35,420 bases of DNA from NCBI GenBank assembly GCA_904374465.1, contig CAJFFY010000026.1, forward strand, positions 1-35,420, read 5' to 3'. The DNA is from an uncultured Subdoligranulum sp. GTDB taxonomy: Bacteria > Bacillota > Clostridia > Oscillospirales > Ruminococcaceae. The position numbers and the translations under genes are program-made. The notes beneath the pieces were generated by a model. It was given only the letters and a program-made list of their open reading frames with translations. It had not been told where the DNA came from and ran no database searches. Below are positions 33,644-35,420 of the stretch, piece by piece; the stretch's first letter is position 1, and every line of letters starts with the position of its first letter.

Positions 33644-34504
33644 TTATTGTTTTTTCTTTCTTTCCTCCACCATCTTAACAAACCATTCAACCATAGCGGG
33701 GTCACTGTGAGAGAAGAAAGAACTTTGCTTTTTATCCAGAGCAGAGATCCGATTCATATCTTCCGGTTCCAATACGAAGTCAAAAACCTGCAGATTTTCC
33801 TCCATCCGAGCCTTATGAGTGGATTTGGGGATGACCACAACACCTCGCTGAATATGCCAGCGTAAAATGATCTGTGCGGTCGTTTTGTTGTACTTATCGG
33901 CAAGTTGAGCCAGTACAGGATTTTCAAATAAGCCTCCGCGCCCTTCTCCGAAAGGGGCCCAGGCCTCCATCTGAATCCCGTACTTGTCCATCCACTTTTT
34001 TGCTTCTGTTTGTTGATGAAATGGATGGGTCTCCACCTGATTGACCATAGGTTTGATACGACTGAAAGAGGCGATATCTACCAGCCGGTCCGGATAAAAA
34101 TTGGAAACACCGATGGCACGCAATTTTCCTTCGCCATAGAGATCTTCCAACGCCCGGTATGCCCCGTAATAATCCGAAAACGGTTGATGAAGCAGAACTA
34201 GATCTAGATATTCGGTTTGCAATTTCCGCATGGATTCCAGAACCGCTTTTTTTGCTTCCTCATACCCATAATGTTCAATCCAGACCTTTGTTGTCAGGAA
34301 AATATCTTTTCTGGGCACACCGGATTTGACAATGGCATTACCGACCTGTTCCTCGTTGAAATAGCTTTGTGCTGTGTCGATGGATCGATACCCCACAGCC
34401 AGGGCATCCAGTACGCAATGTTCACATTCTTCTTTGGATACCTGATAGACGCCATATCCTACAATCGGCATTTTCACGCCATTATAGAAAGTAACCTGTT
34501 CCAT
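33644..34504 (-). CDS. Aldo/keto reductase
   Basis: A 286-residue cytoplasmic AKR (2,5-diketo-gluconate reductase-like group) that reduces aldehydes and ketones with NADPH. Tetrad residues: Asp and Tyr in SIDTAQSYFNE, Lys in TTKVW, His in LLHQP. The cofactor end shows VVIPKSTHKARMEEN. The start MEQVTFYNG is chosen because GGAGG lies eight bases upstream; the longer open frame has no support. It is controlled by the divergent MerR protein. Confidence 0.92.
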   Translation of the reverse strand: MEQVTFYNGVKMPIVGYGVYQVSKEECEHCVLDALAVGYRSIDTAQSYFNEEQVGNAIVKSGVPRKDIFLTTKVWIEHYGYEEAKKAVLESMRKLQTEYLDLVLLHQPFSDYYGAYRALEDLYGEGKLRAIGVSNFYPDRLVDIASFSRIKPMVNQVETHPFHQQTEAKKWMDKYGIQMEAWAPFGEGRGGLFENPVLAQLADKYNKTTAQIILRWHIQRGVVVIPKSTHKARMEENLQVFDFVLEPEDMNRISALDKKQSSFFSHSDPAMVEWFVKMVEERKKKQ

Positions 34505-34569
34505 TTTTACTGCCTCCGTTCTCTCTGAGGAAAGAATTGTTGTTATGGATGTTTTGTGGTACCATACCA

Positions 34570-34600
34570 AGTGTAGCACCCGGTTGTAGCTACCGGTCAA
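34570..34600 (-). promoter_or_regulatory. MerR-type promoter of the aldo/keto reductase
   Basis: Read on the minus strand: TTGACC (34595-34600), a 19-bp spacer, then TACACT (34570-34575). The spacer contains a dyad, CCGGT (34580-34584) and ACCGG (34592-34596). An over-long 19-bp spacer with a central dyad is the hallmark of MerR-activated promoters. Confidence 0.75.
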
Positions 34601-34640
34601 TAGCTTTTTTGAAAAATTTCGAAAGGTTGAGGTTCTTTCT

Positions 34641-35045
34641 ATGCAGTACAGCATGAAACAGACTTGTCAGAAAGTAGGGATGACCTATGAGGCATTGAAA
34701 TTTTATTGCAATCAGGGATTGGTTCCCCATGTAAAACGTGACAAAAACAATTACAGGATTTTTGACGAACGCGATATTGAATGGATTAAAGGCTTGATCT
34801 GCTTAAAACGTTGCGGAATGAGCCTGGAGGGCATGAAGCGTTATCTAGCGCTTTGCCTACAAGGCAAATCCAGTATTCCCGAACGAAAAGAAATCCTGCA
34901 AAAGCAGCGGGAAGTTCTCCTGAAGAAAATGGCGGACTTGCAAGAGGATATCGCCTACATCGATAGGAAGCAGCACTATTATGACGATGTTCTAACAGGA
35001 AAGACCAGATACATCAGCAATTTGATTGATATTGATGAAAAATAA
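34641..35045 (+). CDS. MerR-family transcriptional regulator
   Basis: A 134-residue regulator with the MerR winged helix at about 5-75 (QKVGMTYEALKFYCNQGLV, NNYRIFDERDIEWIKGLICLKRCGMSLEGMKRYLAL) and a coiled-coil dimerisation helix (about 85-115). There is no long effector domain and no conserved metal cysteine cluster, as in the short redox- or aldehyde-responsive MerR group (AdhR/NmlR-like). It is divergent from the aldo/keto reductase and its operator. Confidence 0.92.
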   Translation: MQYSMKQTCQKVGMTYEALKFYCNQGLVPHVKRDKNNYRIFDERDIEWIKGLICLKRCGMSLEGMKRYLALCLQGKSSIPERKEILQKQREVLLKKMADLQEDIAYIDRKQHYYDDVLTGKTRYISNLIDIDEK

Positions 35046-35197
35046 AGAGTTGGATTTTCTCTTGCTATCTGGAACAGTTAGTAGTGGTGCGTCTTTAATG
35101 AAATAGTCCCAAAGCCCCAGAACTTTATCACCTGAACAAGAACCCGATTTTGGAATTTGGCAAATAGCCCTGAAAATAATATTGTTATAGGACAAAC

Positions 35198-35240
35198 GCC
35201 TTGCAGCAAGGATGCTCCCCGCCGCAAGGCTATTTCTATT
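35198..35240 (+). terminator. Possible terminator after the MerR gene
   Basis: GCCTTGC (35198-35204) pairs with GCAAGGC (35224-35230) and TATTTCTATTTC follows. The loop is long, so support is moderate. The 150 bases between the MerR stop and this hairpin hold no recognised gene. Confidence 0.5.
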
Positions 35241-35261
35241 TCATAAACTGCAGATAAAAAA

Positions 35262-35303
35262 CAAATCCGAACGCACCTTCAAAAAGAAGTACGTTCGAAT
35301 TTG
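35262..35303. terminator. Long hairpin, probable bidirectional terminator
   Basis: An imperfect 18-bp stem (35262-35280 with 35286-35303; CAAATCCGAACG against CGTTCGAATTTG) has T-rich flanks on both strands. Confidence 0.6.
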
Positions 35304-35310
35304 CTTTTAA

Positions 35311-35320
35311 TGGTGCACCA
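35311..35320. repeat. TGGTGCACCA, copy of the tRNA-Lys 3' end
   Basis: The same 10 bases occur at 35381-35390 as the CCA end of the tRNA. The match stops after these 10, and the 10-mer is self-complementary. It could be a trace of a lost tandem tRNA or of an integration event, or chance. Confidence 0.3.
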
Positions 35321-35348
35321 GCTCAACGTTCCGGGTTATTGCAATAAA

Positions 35349-35379
35349 AAAGAGCCCTACGTTTTCCGTAAGGCTCTTC
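35349..35379 (-). terminator. Terminator of the tRNA-Lys transcript
   Basis: A 12-bp stem with one mismatch (35350-35361 with 35367-35378; AAGAGCC against GGCTCTT) lies directly after the tRNA end, with a T-run on the minus strand. Confidence 0.8.
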
Positions 35380-35380
35380 T

Positions 35381-35420
35381 TGGTGCACCATCGGGGACTC
35401 GAACCCAGGACCCACTGATT
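35381..35420 (-). tRNA. tRNA-Lys (probably UUU), 3' part only
   Basis: Read on the minus strand, the edge sequence gives AATCAG (the 3' side of the anticodon stem, as in CTTTTAATCAG of tRNA-Lys), a variable loop, the T-arm with GGTTCGAGTCC, the 3' acceptor strand ATGGTGC, a discriminator A and an encoded CCA. About 40 nt are in the window. The anticodon itself is beyond the edge, so lysine is inferred from the flank. Confidence 0.7.

Noticed and set aside
33502..33705. A small minus-strand frame between permease 2 and the aldo/keto reductase
   Set aside because: It overlaps both real genes and shows no family features.
1..35420. CRISPR array, rRNA genes, complete insertion sequence or phage structural genes
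   Set aside because: Looked for regular spaced repeats, rRNA-like blocks, transposase DDE motifs and phage proteins; none seen apart from the serine recombinase remnant.

Overview
The window looks like chromosomal DNA of a moderately high-GC, anaerobic gut Firmicute. Family Oscillospiraceae, around Faecalibacterium, Subdoligranulum and Gemmiger, is the best guess. The basis is gene content (oleate hydratase, ECF transporter, SirTM-type sirtuin, radical SAM mobile pair, HxlR regulators), strong AGGAGG ribosome binding sites and codon use. This is inference; no 16S or other marker gene is present.

Layout. 1-3.1 kb is a damaged stretch: a cut-off gene start, a 5'-truncated GH1 glucosidase, an oleate hydratase with a one-base frameshift, and the 3' half of a TetR regulator. 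3.1-8.5 kb holds an intact two-component system plus an FtsX-type ABC exporter. 8.5-13.6 kb is a leftward operon: ECF transporter (S component, fused double ATPase, T component), PHP phosphoesterase and RpiR regulator. 13.9-17.6 kb is a 1202-residue NRPS-like protein (adenylation, carrier, condensation, then a decayed partial adenylation domain). 17.9-19.2 kb is a ferritin-like diiron protein. 19.4-20.9 kb is a divergent old yellow enzyme/HxlR pair. 21.1-23.4 kb is a ROK-regulated operon with an acetyltransferase and a DUF1349 protein. 23.5-28.65 kb is a patchwork of mobile or decayed genes: an HxlR gene, a radical SAM mobile pair, fragments of HxlR and sirtuin genes, an aldo/keto reductase without its signal peptide, a frameshifted flavoprotein, a lipoprotein stub, and a serine recombinase and XRE regulator remnant. 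28.7-33.5 kb is a second two-component/ABC exporter module, paralogous to the first and with a nearly identical promoter. 33.6-35.0 kb is a divergent aldo/keto reductase/MerR pair with a classic 19-bp-spacer MerR promoter. The right edge cuts a tRNA-Lys.

How the genes work together. Each exporter module (regulator, kinase, ATPase, large permease) is probably a self-contained envelope-stress or antimicrobial-peptide response unit. Promoter and repeat or terminator signals lie between kinase and ATPase. The ECF operon is probably a micronutrient or phosphorylated-compound uptake unit controlled by its own RpiR protein. The NRPS-like protein is the most unusual gene and its product is unknown. 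Two genes carry single-base losses in G/C runs, and at least six are truncated at sharp junctions. This suggests either real decay around mobile DNA or sequencing/assembly error; the sequence alone cannot decide.
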